Shown here one piece after another: positions 22,881 to 23,124 of a DNA stretch of 23,124 nt; the first letter of the stretch is position 1; each line of letters starts with the position of its first letter. The stretch covers positions 1-23,124 of the forward strand of contig NZ_UQRQ01000034.1 of NCBI RefSeq assembly GCF_900543425.1, given 5' to 3'. Source of the stretch: an uncultured Sanguibacteroides sp. Lineage in GTDB: Bacteria > Bacteroidota > Bacteroidia > Bacteroidales > Marinifilaceae. The notes below the pieces were generated by a model, which saw nothing but the letters and a program-made list of their open reading frames with translations, ran no database searches and was not told where the DNA came from. Position numbers and translations under genes: made by a program.

Positions 22881-23003
22881 ATCATGACACGGGAGGCGTG
22901 ATGGTATCGAGAAGATGAACGGGTCGTGATATCGCTGGCGATGGATAATTTTTCTATTGGTGATAGCGGGGAAGGAAAAAACTTGAAAAAAGTCGAGGAA
23001 AAA

Positions 23004-23034
23004 TTTGGAAGTTGAAAATTAAGCCTTACTTTTG
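23004..23034 (+). promoter_or_regulatory. downstream rRNA-type promoter P2 (-33 TTTG, -7 TACTTTTG)
   Basis: An exact TTTG (23004-23007) and TACTTTTG (23027-23034) are separated by 19 bases, again full consensus. The 15 bases TTTGCACCCGCTTTC at 23031-23045 are identical to those at 22853-22867 in P1, and the A-rich flanks before each -33 are also alike, so P1 and P2 look like a duplicated promoter 178 bases apart. Confidence 0.8.
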
Positions 23035-23124
23035 CACCCGCTTTCACGGGGAATGCAGGGGAGGTAGAAAGCATCAAAAAGAGATAGACGAGTTCTTAAA
23101 AATATTGAAGTGACAAAGAAGCGA
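23035..23124 (+). other. probable rRNA operon leader, cut by the window end
   Basis: After P2 the DNA has no open frame. It contains GCTTTC (23040-23045) and GAAAGC (23067-23072), which can pair around a 21-base loop, and then GAGTTCTTAAAAATATTGAAG (from about 23090) followed by GACAAAGAAGCGA. The GTTCTT-A-rich segment and the closing ACAAAGAAGCGA resemble pre-16S leaders of Bacteroidales, including a boxA-like antitermination site. The 16S gene would start beyond the window. This is inference from recall of such leaders; a tRNA operon is the main alternative. Confidence 0.6.

Noticed and set aside
22901..22918. Five-codon mini-frame after a GGAGG in the P1 leader, as a possible leader peptide
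   Set aside because: Very short, and the GGAGG sits in the loop of a weak hairpin. An rRNA-type leader is not expected to be translated, and chance explains it.
22928..22955. Small hairpin with a T-run between P1 and P2 as a terminator
   Set aside because: The stem is only four to five pairs with a tight loop, too weak to call.
22787..23077. 96-residue minus-strand frame across the tandem promoters
   Set aside because: It overlaps two full-consensus promoters and their hairpins on the plus strand and has no family-like sequence.

Overview
This window looks like a chromosomal segment from a member of the Bacteroidota, most likely order Bacteroidales. The evidence is the recurring promoter box TAnnTTTG upstream of many genes, lipoproteins with short signal peptides (one a NigD-like protein with Cys followed by five Asp), the long form of IspG, a class II fructose-bisphosphate aldolase of the Bacteroidales type, a WG-repeat lipoprotein and a 6-bladed beta-propeller protein. 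The genus cannot be fixed from sequence alone. Base composition and gene style are even throughout. I see no insertion sequence, phage gene, CRISPR array, toxin-antitoxin pair or complete tRNA/rRNA gene.

Layout. 1-1737 (+): a secreted beta-propeller protein translationally coupled to a CobC-type phosphatase. 1734-11116 (-): a small membrane protein, a WG-repeat lipoprotein, typA, class II fba, ung, a glutaminyl cyclotransferase-like lipoprotein, cysS and an M48 lipoprotein protease. At about 11.1-11.35 kb the strand switches through a divergent promoter region. 11353-20703 (+): a DinF-type MATE exporter, a POT-family transporter, a fatty-acyl-CoA synthetase-like gene followed 20 bp later by ispG, a second MATE exporter and a cytidylate-kinase-like protein. 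One small minus-strand gene at 14237-14584 interrupts this run. 20791-22613 (-): a NigD-like lipoprotein and an EFR1-type flavodoxin/ferredoxin fusion. The last 300 bases (+) hold two tandem promoters and a leader that look like the upstream region of an rRNA operon, whose 16S gene would lie just past the window.

Most of this is housekeeping: translation (typA, cysS), DNA repair (ung), glycolysis/gluconeogenesis (fba), isoprenoid synthesis (ispG), lipid activation, export and envelope proteins. The genes do not form one pathway. I found no convincing new multi-gene system. The signals least explained by known genes are the paired rRNA-type promoters that both lead into a similar 5' hairpin, and two intergenic stretches built from degenerate GATT-containing words, one of them arranged as opposing arms. 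TAnnTTTG boxes also help choose start codons for several genes whose open frames begin too far upstream.
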